Positions 26,917-37,718 of a stretch of 64,000 nucleotides of DNA are shown piece after piece. The stretch is from an uncultured Flavobacteriaceae bacterium (GTDB lineage: Bacteria; Bacteroidota; Bacteroidia; Flavobacteriales; Flavobacteriaceae). The first letter of the stretch is position 1. Each line of letters opens with the position of its first letter. The translations under genes and the position numbers were made by a program. The notes beneath the pieces were generated by a model. It saw nothing but the letters and a program-made list of their open reading frames with translations. It had not been told where the DNA came from and searched no databases. The stretch covers positions 62,001-126,000 of the forward strand of contig CANNAC010000009.1 in the NCBI GenBank assembly GCA_947502495.1, written 5' to 3'.

Positions 26917-27804
26917 TTAAAACTTAATGTTTCGCCATTTACTAGAATGCATTGGCGCCACTTTGTTTAATATTCCCATTAACTTACTAATATCTACGTT
27001 TGGTCCGCCAGAGAAAATTTGTTCGATTTCGTCTGCTTTTGCATCAAAGAAAGTACGCGATACAAATGAATTTGGTCTTTGCCTGTGTACCGCATCCATT
27101 TTAACAATAGCATTTGCTACTTCCGTTTTAGCGGTTTTATCATCCTTACTCATAGCGTCTAATCCTTTTCTATGGTAATCATATAAAACTTCTCTGTAGT
27201 CTTTATATGTAGGTGATAAAATATTATCTATTAAAACAAATCTACTTTGTAAACCGTCTTCTAATTTCCATCCTTTAAAACTTTCTTGTTGTGAGAAACT
27301 CACAATGTTCTGCGCTTGTTTAAAGTATTCATCGCCACCTCTTAATTTAAAAGTATCTGCATCTAAACCTAAAATCATTTGGATATGAAATGCGATCACC
27401 GAAACTAAATTAGATTCGAACTGATTTTCATTGTATATCAGGTTTTGAAATTCTAAATATCTAAAAGAAAAATCTTTGTCATTTATATTATAAACAGGAG
27501 TGGTATATGTAGATCCGTAAACTGGTCTTGCAGATTGCACTTGTATAGATGCAGTAAATAAATCGCTACTCTGCCCCGTAACATTAATAACCATGCTACA
27601 TTCTATAAGTTCTTGTGGTCCAAATTTTTTCTTAGTCCACTCTGTCTTATTCACAAACTCATTAAGTTGCTTCTCTAACGTTTTAAATATTTGTAAGTTT
27701 TCATTACCTGTTAGTTGTGCATTTACTACTACGTTACAGTTTAATTCTTGCGAAAACCCTGCAAAACTAATACACATTATAAGACCCAATAGTATGTTAC
27801 GCAT
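26917..27804 (-). CDS. porD: DUF4835 family protein, T9SS-associated PorD
   Basis: Secreted/periplasmic protein of 295 residues with a signal peptide (about 1-18, SFAGFSQELNC). It matches the DUF4835 family, which includes PorD of the Porphyromonas T9SS. Supporting segments are the early NVVVNAQLTGN, YNENQFESNLVSVIAFH near residue 130 and HSSKWRNIKF at the C-terminus. PorD is needed for T9SS function in Porphyromonas; its biochemical role is unclear. The start codon overlaps the end of coaBC by 8 bases, so it belongs to that operon. Its presence is consistent with the five T9SS cargo genes in the window. Confidence 0.82.
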   Translation of the reverse strand: MRNILLGLIMCISFAGFSQELNCNVVVNAQLTGNENLQIFKTLEKQLNEFVNKTEWTKKKFGPQELIECSMVINVTGQSSDLFTASIQVQSARPVYGSTYTTPVYNINDKDFSFRYLEFQNLIYNENQFESNLVSVIAFHIQMILGLDADTFKLRGGDEYFKQAQNIVSFSQQESFKGWKLEDGLQSRFVLIDNILSPTYKDYREVLYDYHRKGLDAMSKDDKTAKTEVANAIVKMDAVHRQRPNSFVSRTFFDAKADEIEQIFSGGPNVDISKLMGILNKVAPMHSSKWRNIKF

Positions 27805-29008
27805 GTATTTGTTTTATAATTTGGTTAAAAATATCTATTGCTACTTCTGTTTTAGATTTTAGAGCGTATTCTGTAATATTCTCATCCACATCTATAAGCG
27901 TTACTTTGTTGGTTTCTTTTTTAAAACCAGCTCCTTTATCATTTAACGAATTTAATACAATTAAGTTTAAATTCTTCTTTTTTAGTTTTCCTTTTGCATT
28001 TTCAAGTTCATTATTGGTCTCTAATGCAAAGCCTACAAGAAATTGTTTTTCTTTTATCGCACCCAAAGATGCTAAAATGTCTTTTGTTTTTTCTAACTCT
28101 AAGGTTAACGTAGTATCCTTCTTTTTTATTTTCTGAGTTGCTACTTTTTTCGGTTTGTAATCTGCAACTGCTGCAGAAAGTATTGCAATATCCACCGATT
28201 CAAACTCCTGATGTGCTGCGTCATACATGTCTTGCGCGCTAATTACCGAAACTACTTGTATTAAACTATGTGTTACGGTTTGGTGTGTAGGTCCTGTAAC
28301 CAATATTACTTGGGCTCCTAAATTAGCTGCTGCTTTAGCTAACTCAAACCCCATTTTACCGGAAGAGTGATTACCAATAAAACGAACAGGATCTATAGCT
28401 TCGTATGTTGGTCCTGCTGTTATTAACACTTTTTTATCGCGAAGCGGAAGTTTATTTAAAATATCCTTTTCTAAAAAGGATACAATATCTTCTGGCTCTG
28501 CCATTCGACCTTCGCCAACCAAACCACTTGCAAGTTCTCCACTTGTAGCAGGAATGATTATATTATTAAAAGATTTTAATTTTTTGAAGGATGCTAATGT
28601 AGATGCATGCTTATACATATCTAGATCCATAGCAGGAGCAAAATAAACCGGACATTTAGCCGAAAGATATGTTGCTAAGAGTAAATTATCACAAACACCA
28701 TTTGCCATTTTAGACATGGTATTTGCTGTAGCTGGTGCTACTATAAAATAATCTGCCCAAAGACCAAGCTCTACGTGATTATTCCAAATACCATTATCAT
28801 CTTCTTCATTTGTAAAAGAAGAATGCACTGGGTTTTTAGAAAGTGTAGATAAGGTTAAAGGCGTGATAAAGTCTTTACTAGCTGGAGTCATAACAACTTT
28901 TACGTTTGCTCCAGCTTTAATAAATAACCTAACTAACGATGCTGTTTTATAAGCAGCAATACCCGCAGTTATGCCTAAAAGTATGTTTTTGCCGCTTAGT
29001 ATAGACAT
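27797..29008 (-). CDS. coaBC: Bifunctional phosphopantothenoylcysteine decarboxylase/phosphopantothenate-cysteine ligase
   Basis: Two consecutive steps of coenzyme A synthesis in one 403-residue protein. The N-terminal flavoprotein domain (about 1-180) has GITAGIAAYKTASLVR, the active-site histidine region NNHVELG and PAMDLDMY. The C-terminal CTP-dependent synthetase domain (about 190-400) has ITAGPTYEAIDPVRFIGNHSSGKMG and a Lys-rich KKKNLNLIVLN segment. The gene is 9 bases after rpoZ and overlaps porD. Confidence 0.95.
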   Translation of the reverse strand: MSILSGKNILLGITAGIAAYKTASLVRLFIKAGANVKVVMTPASKDFITPLTLSTLSKNPVHSSFTNEEDDNGIWNNHVELGLWADYFIVAPATANTMSKMANGVCDNLLLATYLSAKCPVYFAPAMDLDMYKHASTLASFKKLKSFNNIIIPATSGELASGLVGEGRMAEPEDIVSFLEKDILNKLPLRDKKVLITAGPTYEAIDPVRFIGNHSSGKMGFELAKAAANLGAQVILVTGPTHQTVTHSLIQVVSVISAQDMYDAAHQEFESVDIAILSAAVADYKPKKVATQKIKKKDTTLTLELEKTKDILASLGAIKEKQFLVGFALETNNELENAKGKLKKKNLNLIVLNSLNDKGAGFKKETNKVTLIDVDENITEYALKSKTEVAIDIFNQIIKQIHA

Positions 29009-29017
29009 CTTCTTTTT

Positions 29018-29344
29018 TTACTGGTTGTCTTCTTCTGTATTTCTATGGTAAATCTTATTATCTAACCATTCTTTAACTGCTAAAGCGTGTGGTTTTGGTA
29101 ATCTCTCATAGAATTTAGATACTTCGATTTGCTCTTTGTTTTCAAAGATTTCCTCTAAGCTATCATTATACGTTGCAAACTCTTCTAATTTTTCAATTAA
29201 TTCCTTTTTGATTTCAGAATTTATTTGCTCTGCTCTTTTAGAGATAATTGAAATAGATTCGTAGATGTTTCCCGTAGCTTCATCTATTGCATTTCTATTG
29301 TACGTTGTTGTACTTGTAGGTGCATCAATCTTCTTTAAATCCAT
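29018..29344 (-). CDS. rpoZ: DNA-directed RNA polymerase omega subunit, Bacteroidetes type
   Basis: Small (108 residues) RNA polymerase assembly subunit. The segment TGNIYESISIISKRAEQINSEIKKEL corresponds to the conserved helix pair of omega that clamps the beta' C-terminus. A Bacteroidetes-specific C-terminal extension (EVSKFYERLPKPHALAVKEW) follows. Position between bamD (6 bases upstream) and coaBC supports the assignment. Confidence 0.85.
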   Translation of the reverse strand: MDLKKIDAPTSTTTYNRNAIDEATGNIYESISIISKRAEQINSEIKKELIEKLEEFATYNDSLEEIFENKEQIEVSKFYERLPKPHALAVKEWLDNKIYHRNTEEDNQ

Positions 29345-29350
29345 AGTATA

Positions 29351-30163
29351 TTAACTTTTAGTACTGTATTTTTTTAATTCTTCTTCTAAATTTTCTAACA
29401 TATCTTTTGTATCATCACTATGCTCTGAATTCGCATATTTACTTACAAAAGAAAGGTAATATGATTTTGCTTTTACTAGTCTTTCTTCCTTTTTTCTTTC
29501 CACACTATTAATAGCCAATTGGTAAGCAGAATCTAATCTGTAAAACAAAGCGGTTTCACGAAGTTTAGATCCTGGAAATTCAAATATAAAATTATCAAAA
29601 GCTTTTATTGCTGCGTTATAATCTCTAGTATATCCTACTGTTTTGTAATACTGATGAGCAATATCAAAAGCTTTCTGCTCTAATTTACCATCTAACTCAT
29701 GCACTAGCGTGTTTGCTTCTGCAAGGAACTCAGAATCTGGATACGAGTTAATAAACACTTGAAACTTTTCGATAGCATCTTTAGTTGCGTGTTGCTCTTT
29801 AGTGTACGCTGGCGATAACATATAGCTACTTTTAGCGGAAAGGAATTCTGCCTCTTCTGCTTTTTCACTTTTAGGATATGTGGAAGCAAAACGGTCAAAT
29901 TGATATCCTGCTAAATAATAGTCTTTAGATTTGTAATACGAATCTGCATGTAAAAACGAAAGTTTCTCGGCTTGAGGCTTCCCTCTGTATTGTGGCATGA
30001 TTTGCTCAAACAACCTACTAGCCTTCATGTATTTCCCTTTGGTATACATAGCTTCTCCTACTTTAAATTTCGTAGCAATATCCTCACTATTTATAGCTTT
30101 TTGATATGGACTACAAGAACTTAATGCTAAGCCTACTAATAAAATGTAAATTAATTTATTCAT
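29351..30163 (-). CDS. bamD: Outer membrane protein assembly factor BamD
   Basis: Lipoprotein of the BAM complex that inserts beta-barrel proteins. The signal peptide ends in a lipobox, LALSSC, with cysteine at residue 17. Tetratricopeptide-like repeats follow, including KYMKASRLFEQIMPQYRGKPQAEKL, DYYLAGYQFDRFASTYPKS and NAAIKAFDNFIFEFPGS. At 270 residues it is the usual length. It is the first gene of the bamD-rpoZ-coaBC-porD-recN run. Confidence 0.9.
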   Translation of the reverse strand: MNKLIYILLVGLALSSCSPYQKAINSEDIATKFKVGEAMYTKGKYMKASRLFEQIMPQYRGKPQAEKLSFLHADSYYKSKDYYLAGYQFDRFASTYPKSEKAEEAEFLSAKSSYMLSPAYTKEQHATKDAIEKFQVFINSYPDSEFLAEANTLVHELDGKLEQKAFDIAHQYYKTVGYTRDYNAAIKAFDNFIFEFPGSKLRETALFYRLDSAYQLAINSVERKKEERLVKAKSYYLSFVSKYANSEHSDDTKDMLENLEEELKKYSTKS

Positions 30164-30368
30164 TTGTTAACTTTACTGTTTTTAACTATCTAATACAATT
30201 CTATAATAGAATCAAGCGTACTAATGTTTCCTATATTAGATACACTTATTTCTTGATTTTAAAACAGAATGCAAAATTAGTCTTTTATTATGGATTTTAA
30301 AAATATATTATTCTGCTAAAATAATTGATGAAATCAAGGAATGTAAAGGTTTAAGTAATATTTAACTT

Positions 30369-31250
30369 TTAAGCAAATACTTTTAGCGCTTCTTCTATTT
30401 TTTGTTTTAGTTCTTCTGTAGCCTCCACTAGTGGTAATCTCACATTTGCATTACACATTTTTAAAGCTTGAAAAACGGCTTTAATTCCTGCTGGATTATT
30501 TTCAGAAAAAATAAGAGCTGTCATATCCATTAGCTTGAAGTGCAAAGCATAAGCTTCTTTCGCTTTACCTTCTAAACCTAAGTTTATCATTTTGGTAAAG
30601 TCTTTAGGAAGCGCTTGACCAAGTACAGAAATCACTCCCGAACCACCAGCTAATATTACTCCTAATGCTAAATCATCATCTCCAGATAGCACTAAAAAAT
30701 CTTCTGGTTTATTTTTAAGTAGCTGTAAATATTGGTGTACATTATTTCCTGCTTCTTTAACTGCAATAATATTTTTAAAATCTTTTGCTAAACGCAAAGT
30801 AGTTTCTGGAGCCATATCTTTAGCTGTTCTACCAGGAACATTATATAATATTATTGGAATTGGTGACGCTTCTGCTACTGCTTTAAAATGCTGGTATAAT
30901 CCTTCTTGGGTAGGCTTACTATAATATGGTGACACAGATAAAATAGCATCCATCTCAGACAAATCTGTATTTTTAATCTCTTCAACAACTTGTGCTGTGT
31001 TATTCCCTCCAATACCAATAACTAGTGGCAACCTTCCGTTATTTGCCTTTATTATAGTATTCGTTATCGCTTTTTTCTCTGCTGCTGTAATCGTTACGCT
31101 TTCACCTGTTGTACCGCTTATAACTAGATAATCGGTTCCATTCTCTATGTTATATGCTACTATTTCTTCCAAAGATTTATGATCTACACTTAAATCGTCA
31201 TTGAAAGGTGTAATTAAAGCAACTCCTGTACCTACAAATTTATTATTCAT
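30369..31250 (-). CDS. dapA: 4-hydroxy-tetrahydrodipicolinate synthase
   Basis: Condenses pyruvate with aspartate semialdehyde in lysine/diaminopimelate synthesis. TIM-barrel protein of 293 residues. SGTTGES at about 45-51, the catalytic tyrosine in ILYNVPGRT (about 136) and the Schiff-base lysine in NIIAVKEAGNN (about 165) are all present. The start overlaps the end of the DUF6913 gene by 8 bases. dapF (50712-51488) is elsewhere in the window. Confidence 0.94.
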   Translation of the reverse strand: MNNKFVGTGVALITPFNDDLSVDHKSLEEIVAYNIENGTDYLVISGTTGESVTITAAEKKAITNTIIKANNGRLPLVIGIGGNNTAQVVEEIKNTDLSEMDAILSVSPYYSKPTQEGLYQHFKAVAEASPIPIILYNVPGRTAKDMAPETTLRLAKDFKNIIAVKEAGNNVHQYLQLLKNKPEDFLVLSGDDDLALGVILAGGSGVISVLGQALPKDFTKMINLGLEGKAKEAYALHFKLMDMTALIFSENNPAGIKAVFQALKMCNANVRLPLVEATEELKQKIEEALKVFA

Positions 31251-31770
31251 TACTTATTTTATTAAATGTATTAAGGTATTTTACTAATTCGTTTTTAAAT
31301 AATTCAAACTGTTTCAAATTGGTTTTAATAATAAAATCATTCAATCTATTATCGGATTGTAAAACACCAATTTTAAATTTCGCTTTAGATGTAGCTGTTA
31401 AAACTTTAAGTTCTAACACATCTTGTTCATAGTAACTAATTAAAGCATCGAATGGTATGTCTAAAAAATCCTGAAGCTCTTTATTTTTTATTTTTCCGTT
31501 CCAACTAAAATCTTTCGGATTAAAACAAACATCCCAAACACTTACTTCTTCTTTTTTATTAGATGTAAACGCTATAATTTTAAGTTTATTTGGTCGTACA
31601 TTAATAGCTTCTGCTAGCTTCCTAAAAGACTCAAAATCATCAATTTCATCTATATTTATTATCACTCCAAGACTAGCTATTTTGTCATTACTCAAAAAAA
31701 CCGGTCTAGACTTTAATAATTTACTAAGATGTTTTTTAGTAGAATTTTGTTTAAAACCCTTTAAAATCAT
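31243..31770 (-). CDS. DUF6913 domain protein
   Basis: A 175-residue protein of unknown function. It contains FNPKDFSWNGKIKNKELQDF and FDALISYYEQDVLELKVLTA, which I associate with the flavobacterial DUF6913 family found next to dapA. No signal peptide, membrane helix or catalytic motif is obvious. The overlap with dapA implies a shared transcript. Family name from memory. Confidence 0.65.
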   Translation of the reverse strand: MILKGFKQNSTKKHLSKLLKSRPVFLSNDKIASLGVIINIDEIDDFESFRKLAEAINVRPNKLKIIAFTSNKKEEVSVWDVCFNPKDFSWNGKIKNKELQDFLDIPFDALISYYEQDVLELKVLTATSKAKFKIGVLQSDNRLNDFIIKTNLKQFELFKNELVKYLNTFNKISNE

Positions 31771-31841
31771 TTATATTTATACTTTCTTACAAAGGTAACA
31801 AAAGTAGTTAGTTTTGTTTATTAAAACCTATTCCTTTACAC

Positions 31842-32603
31842 ATGAATTATAAACATCTTTTTTTAATTGTTTTTGCACTCTTTATTTATAGTTGCAAACA
31901 AGAAAAACTATCCCTTACAAAAATTGAAGGCAAACAAATAAACATTAATGATAGTCTAGAAATTAATCAAGAGATCGAGGACTTTATTAAACCATATAGA
32001 GATCATGTTAATAGCAATCTGGATAGTGTTATTTCTTATGCTGTCAACACCTATTCTAAAAGTGATGGAGATTACAATACCGCAATTGGAAACCTGTTTG
32101 CCGATGCCGTTATTGAAGAATCTAGCGCGCTATTTAAAAAACGTACGGGACATAACGTGGACGTTGTTCTTCTTAACCATGGAGGTATTCGCGCTATTAT
32201 ATCTAAAGGAAACATCACTGCTAGAACCGCTTATGAAATCATGCCTTTTGAAAATAGCCTAGTAGTCGCAGAAATGAAAGGAAAAACCATACAAGACAGC
32301 TTAATCAAGTATTTGAGCAGAGCAAAACGCGCACATCCTATTGCTGGTTTAAAAGTAACATTGGATAAGGATTTTAACGCCATCAAAGCTAGCATTAACA
32401 ATCAACCAATTGAAGCTGAAAAAACCTATTATGTAGCCACTAATGATTATTTGTATCATGGAGGAGACAGAATGACCTTTTTTCAAACCAACGACAGCTT
32501 GCATGTTTTAAATTACAAAGTAAGAAACGCTTTATTAGATTATTTCCTTAAAAAAGACACCATTAACCCTGTTATTGACGACAGATTTATTCAATTAAAA
32601 TAA
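31842..32603 (+). CDS. 5'-nucleotidase C-terminal domain lipoprotein
   Basis: A 253-residue lipoprotein (LFIYSC, cysteine about residue 18). It carries only the substrate-binding C-terminal domain of UshA-type 5'-nucleotidases, with the NHGGIRAIISKGNIT motif, TAYEIMPFENSLV and YLYHGGDRMTFF. The metal-bearing catalytic domain is encoded separately by the next gene, 5 bases downstream. The two products probably work together in the periplasm to hydrolyse nucleotides or related phosphate esters (inference). Confidence 0.88.
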   Translation: MNYKHLFLIVFALFIYSCKQEKLSLTKIEGKQININDSLEINQEIEDFIKPYRDHVNSNLDSVISYAVNTYSKSDGDYNTAIGNLFADAVIEESSALFKKRTGHNVDVVLLNHGGIRAIISKGNITARTAYEIMPFENSLVVAEMKGKTIQDSLIKYLSRAKRAHPIAGLKVTLDKDFNAIKASINNQPIEAEKTYYVATNDYLYHGGDRMTFFQTNDSLHVLNYKVRNALLDYFLKKDTINPVIDDRFIQLK

Positions 32604-32608
32604 ACCAG

Positions 32609-33526
32609 ATGAAAAGAAGAGATTTTATACAACAAACATCTGCAACTGCTGCATTAATTACTTTAGGTGGTTTAGGTTTACAATCGTTTACCTCTGGAAG
32701 CAAAACAACCAAAATCACGATACTTCACACAAATGATGTACATAGTCATATTGATGCTTTTGGGCCAGAAGATGGTAGAAACCCAAACCAAGGTGGTGTT
32801 GCCAGAAGAGCTAGTTTAATACAGAATATTAGAAATGAGAATCCAAACACATTACTATTAGATGCTGGAGATATTTTTCAAGGAACACCTTATTTCAACT
32901 ATTATGGTGGCGAGCTAGAATTTAAACTGATGAGCATGCTAAAATACGATGCTGCAACCATAGGAAACCATGATTTTGACAATGGTATAAATGGCTTATT
33001 AGCACAATTACCGCATGCGAAGTTCGATTTTCTCTCTGCTAATTACGACTTCTCCAATACGGTTATGGACTCTTTTGTTAAACCATATAAAACATTTAAA
33101 AAAGACGGCATTAAAATTGGCGTATTTGGTTTAGGCATTGAGCTCAGCGGATTGGTAGATAAAAACATGTATAAAGAAACTAAATATCTAGATCCTATTG
33201 AAATCGCGCAAGACATGAGTCGTATTTTAAAAGAGAATGAAAAATGTGATCTCGTTATATGTTTATCACATTTAGGATATTACTACAAAAACTTTACAGA
33301 AAAAGTTAGTGATTTAAACCTTGCTAAAGCGACAAAAGATATAGACTTAATTATTGGCGGACATACACATACTTTTTTACCAAAACCAACTATTGCACAA
33401 AATAGCATCGGTGAAAATGTTTTAGTAAATCAAGTGGGTTGTTACGGAATTAATCTAGGAAAAATAGACTTCTATTTTGATGCTGATAAAAACAAAGCAG
33501 CAAAAGGAACTTCTATTTTAGTTTAA
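32609..33526 (+). CDS. Metallophosphatase, 5'-nucleotidase catalytic domain, Tat signal
   Basis: A 305-residue secreted phosphatase. The N-terminus MKRRDFIQQTSATAALITL is a twin-arginine-type signal. The calcineurin-like dimetal site is complete: HTNDVHSHID, DAGDIFQGTP, TIGNHDFDNG, LSHLGYYY and GGHTHTF. It equals the N-terminal catalytic domain of UshA-type nucleotidases; the matching C-terminal domain is the preceding gene. Tat export would allow the metal centre to be loaded in the cytoplasm (known for other Tat substrates, inferred here). Confidence 0.9.
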   Translation: MKRRDFIQQTSATAALITLGGLGLQSFTSGSKTTKITILHTNDVHSHIDAFGPEDGRNPNQGGVARRASLIQNIRNENPNTLLLDAGDIFQGTPYFNYYGGELEFKLMSMLKYDAATIGNHDFDNGINGLLAQLPHAKFDFLSANYDFSNTVMDSFVKPYKTFKKDGIKIGVFGLGIELSGLVDKNMYKETKYLDPIEIAQDMSRILKENEKCDLVICLSHLGYYYKNFTEKVSDLNLAKATKDIDLIIGGHTHTFLPKPTIAQNSIGENVLVNQVGCYGINLGKIDFYFDADKNKAAKGTSILV

Positions 33527-33538
33527 ATGTATTCGCTT

Positions 33539-34285
33539 TTAGGAAGAGAAAATAGCAGCGTTTACTTTTACACTTTCTTCTATAGTATTTCTTTCTAATA
33601 TATAACTAAACAGAAAAAATAAACCAACTAGATGTAAAACGCGATCTAACATTACAAAGCTAGAATTATATAAATAATAGGTGCTTATATAATGCAACAC
33701 ATCAGAAAAAACAAAACATAAAACCATAATTAAGAATAGGATAGACTCTTTGGTTTCCGAGTTTAAATAATCGACAAAAGAAACAAAAGCAAGTGCTATT
33801 AAAGCTGTACTCTTAATTCCAAATAAAGTCACTTCAATACTATCTGGAATATAATATTTAATTACGTCGAAAAGAATATATAACAAATAGGCGTTAATTA
33901 AAAATACAAAAATCAAATACGAACTAATCACTTTATCTAATTGCAACTTTTTAATTCGTAATGCCACCGCCATAATTAAACTAGTATAACTCAAGCAATA
34001 GGCTAAGCTAGAAATATTTACAAGCATTAAATTATAGGTAAAAACAGAAGTAAAATCTCCAATAAAAGAAAATATTAAAAAAGCAAAAATACCCGTTTTA
34101 ATTTGTTTGTTCTTTAGAAGAAAATAAATTAAAAATACGGGCACAAAAAGTGGTTTTGTTAATTGCTGAAACAAATCATTTTCACCAATAGTAGCAATCA
34201 CATTAATTAATATAAGACCAAACAAGATGCATAAAAACACTTTGTTTGGAAATTTTTGTATCCAATTTTTAATAGTCATAATCAT
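33539..34285 (-). CDS. YhhN-like multi-pass membrane protein
   Basis: About eight hydrophobic helices in 248 residues. TKPLFVPVFLIYFL and FSFIGDF near the N-terminus, and FVFSDVLHYIS in the second half, resemble the conserved KP and GD motifs of the YhhN/TMEM86 (lysoplasmalogenase) family. Several ATGs are possible; 34285 (MIMTIKN) or 34279 fit the first helix better than the upstream TTG at 34324. A divergent paralogue lies at 34819-35511, on the other side of a DoxX-like gene. Confidence 0.55.
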   Translation of the reverse strand: MIMTIKNWIQKFPNKVFLCILFGLILINVIATIGENDLFQQLTKPLFVPVFLIYFLLKNKQIKTGIFAFLIFSFIGDFTSVFTYNLMLVNISSLAYCLSYTSLIMAVALRIKKLQLDKVISSYLIFVFLINAYLLYILFDVIKYYIPDSIEVTLFGIKSTALIALAFVSFVDYLNSETKESILFLIMVLCFVFSDVLHYISTYYLYNSSFVMLDRVLHLVGLFFLFSYILERNTIEESVKVNAAIFSS

Positions 34286-34448
34286 AAGTAGGTTGCCCCA
34301 AAGATAGAATAATTTTACATACAACGGTAAAATAAAGCATTTAATCGATGAAATACACGGGTTTCATTTCGTTTGCAGTAAAATTATTCAGCTATGTAAT
34401 TAACAAAAGCCTCTTTCGTCTAAACTGTTAATTCAAAAATATTTAAAC

Positions 34449-34835
34449 ATGAAAAAGCATTTTCCGCTCCTATTAAGAATACTTGTAGCCGTAATTTTAA
34501 TACAAACTTTACGCTTTAAATTTACAGCACATCCAGATAGTGTATATATTTTCACAAAAGTAGGATTAGAACCTTACGGAAGAATTTTAATAGGCGTTTT
34601 AGAACTTATAGCTGGTATTTTAATAGTAATACCAAAAACCGTTTGGATTGGCGCAACGCTATCTTTAGGATTAATGGCCGGGGCAATTATGATGCATGTC
34701 ACAAAACTAGGAATTGTAATTAATAACGACGGCGGCGCACTATTCACTACCGCAGTGGTTACTTTTATAATTTCAGGAGTAATTTTATTCCTATATAAAG
34801 AAGATGTGCTAAAATTAATTAAGCGAAGATCTTAG
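34449..34835 (+). CDS. DoxX-like membrane protein
   Basis: Small (128 residues) protein with four predicted transmembrane helices. The arrangement and the segments LILIQTLRFKF-like helix 1, GRILIGVLELIAGILIVIP and LGLMAGAIMMHV fit the DoxX/DoxD-like family of membrane proteins, whose functions are mostly unknown. Its last 17 bases overlap the convergent YhhN-like gene. Confidence 0.65.
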   Translation: MKKHFPLLLRILVAVILIQTLRFKFTAHPDSVYIFTKVGLEPYGRILIGVLELIAGILIVIPKTVWIGATLSLGLMAGAIMMHVTKLGIVINNDGGALFTTAVVTFIISGVILFLYKEDVLKLIKRRS

Positions 34836-35511
34836 CGTCTTTTTTTTTTGAATCTATTCCTGCATCTGTTTGAAGGTAAAACATAACAAAGGCAAATATA
34901 TTTAACACGATAGCGATATAATTTAAAATTTCAATATCCGATAGATAGTAATAGCCTATCAATAAAAAATCTGAAAAACTTATGGATAAGCATCCAATAA
35001 ACAGAAATAAGGATTTTTTCGTATCCTTTTCCAAGAAATTTAAAAAGGAGGTAGCCAATAAAACTAACAATATAAAGTTGTAGCTATGTTCTACAAACCG
35101 TACCAAATTGATAACATTTGTTTCAAATAAAATAGGATCTATTATTCCATATAAAACAGTGAACAGATATATTACAAGAACAAATAACACAATGGTTTGA
35201 ATTAAAAACCTTCTAATAATAACCCTAATATCCAAGGTTTTCAAAATTTCGAGTAACAGAAAAACGAACGACACCACATAAAGGATGTTGCATATAAAAT
35301 AGAGGGTTTCCGATAAATTATCATCATCTATTATATGCAAAATATCTGCGGAAGAATAACTAATTAAAAATAGCAGAAAAAAGAAAGCTCTTTTTTTTCT
35401 TGACACAAAATAAAGCACAGTAATTACAGGGACAACTAGTAATTCTAAAATAGAAAAAATAGAACTGTCTAGTAGACTTAAAAAGGTAAAACCAAGATAA
35501 TCAGCTAACAT
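34819..35511 (-). CDS. YhhN-like multi-pass membrane protein (paralogue)
   Basis: A 230-residue protein with about eight hydrophobic helices. The C-terminal part (KKSLFLFIGCLSISFSDFLL) parallels KESILFLIMVLCFVFSDVLH of the 33539-34285 protein, so the two are distant paralogues. It lacks some of the conserved lysine/aspartate residues of true lysoplasmalogenases, so enzymatic activity is doubtful. Confidence 0.5.
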   Translation of the reverse strand: MLADYLGFTFLSLLDSSIFSILELLVVPVITVLYFVSRKKRAFFFLLFLISYSSADILHIIDDDNLSETLYFICNILYVVSFVFLLLEILKTLDIRVIIRRFLIQTIVLFVLVIYLFTVLYGIIDPILFETNVINLVRFVEHSYNFILLVLLATSFLNFLEKDTKKSLFLFIGCLSISFSDFLLIGYYYLSDIEILNYIAIVLNIFAFVMFYLQTDAGIDSKKKDAKIFA

Positions 35512-35627
35512 AAAATAATTTAAGCACCCTAAAAAGTGAAGTTATCAACCTTCAAATATAAATAAAAAATGTAATTTATCGTGAAACAAATAACGTTTAT
35601 CGATTTATTGCAATAAAACAACCAGAA

Positions 35628-37622
<1,995 letters not shown>

Positions 37623-37718
37623 TTAATTCTTTTATCTCTTTCCCTAAAAATATTTCTGTCAACAGCCAGATATAAGCATCTATTTTCTTAATCAAAATCT
37701 GAAATCAAAAATCTTTTA

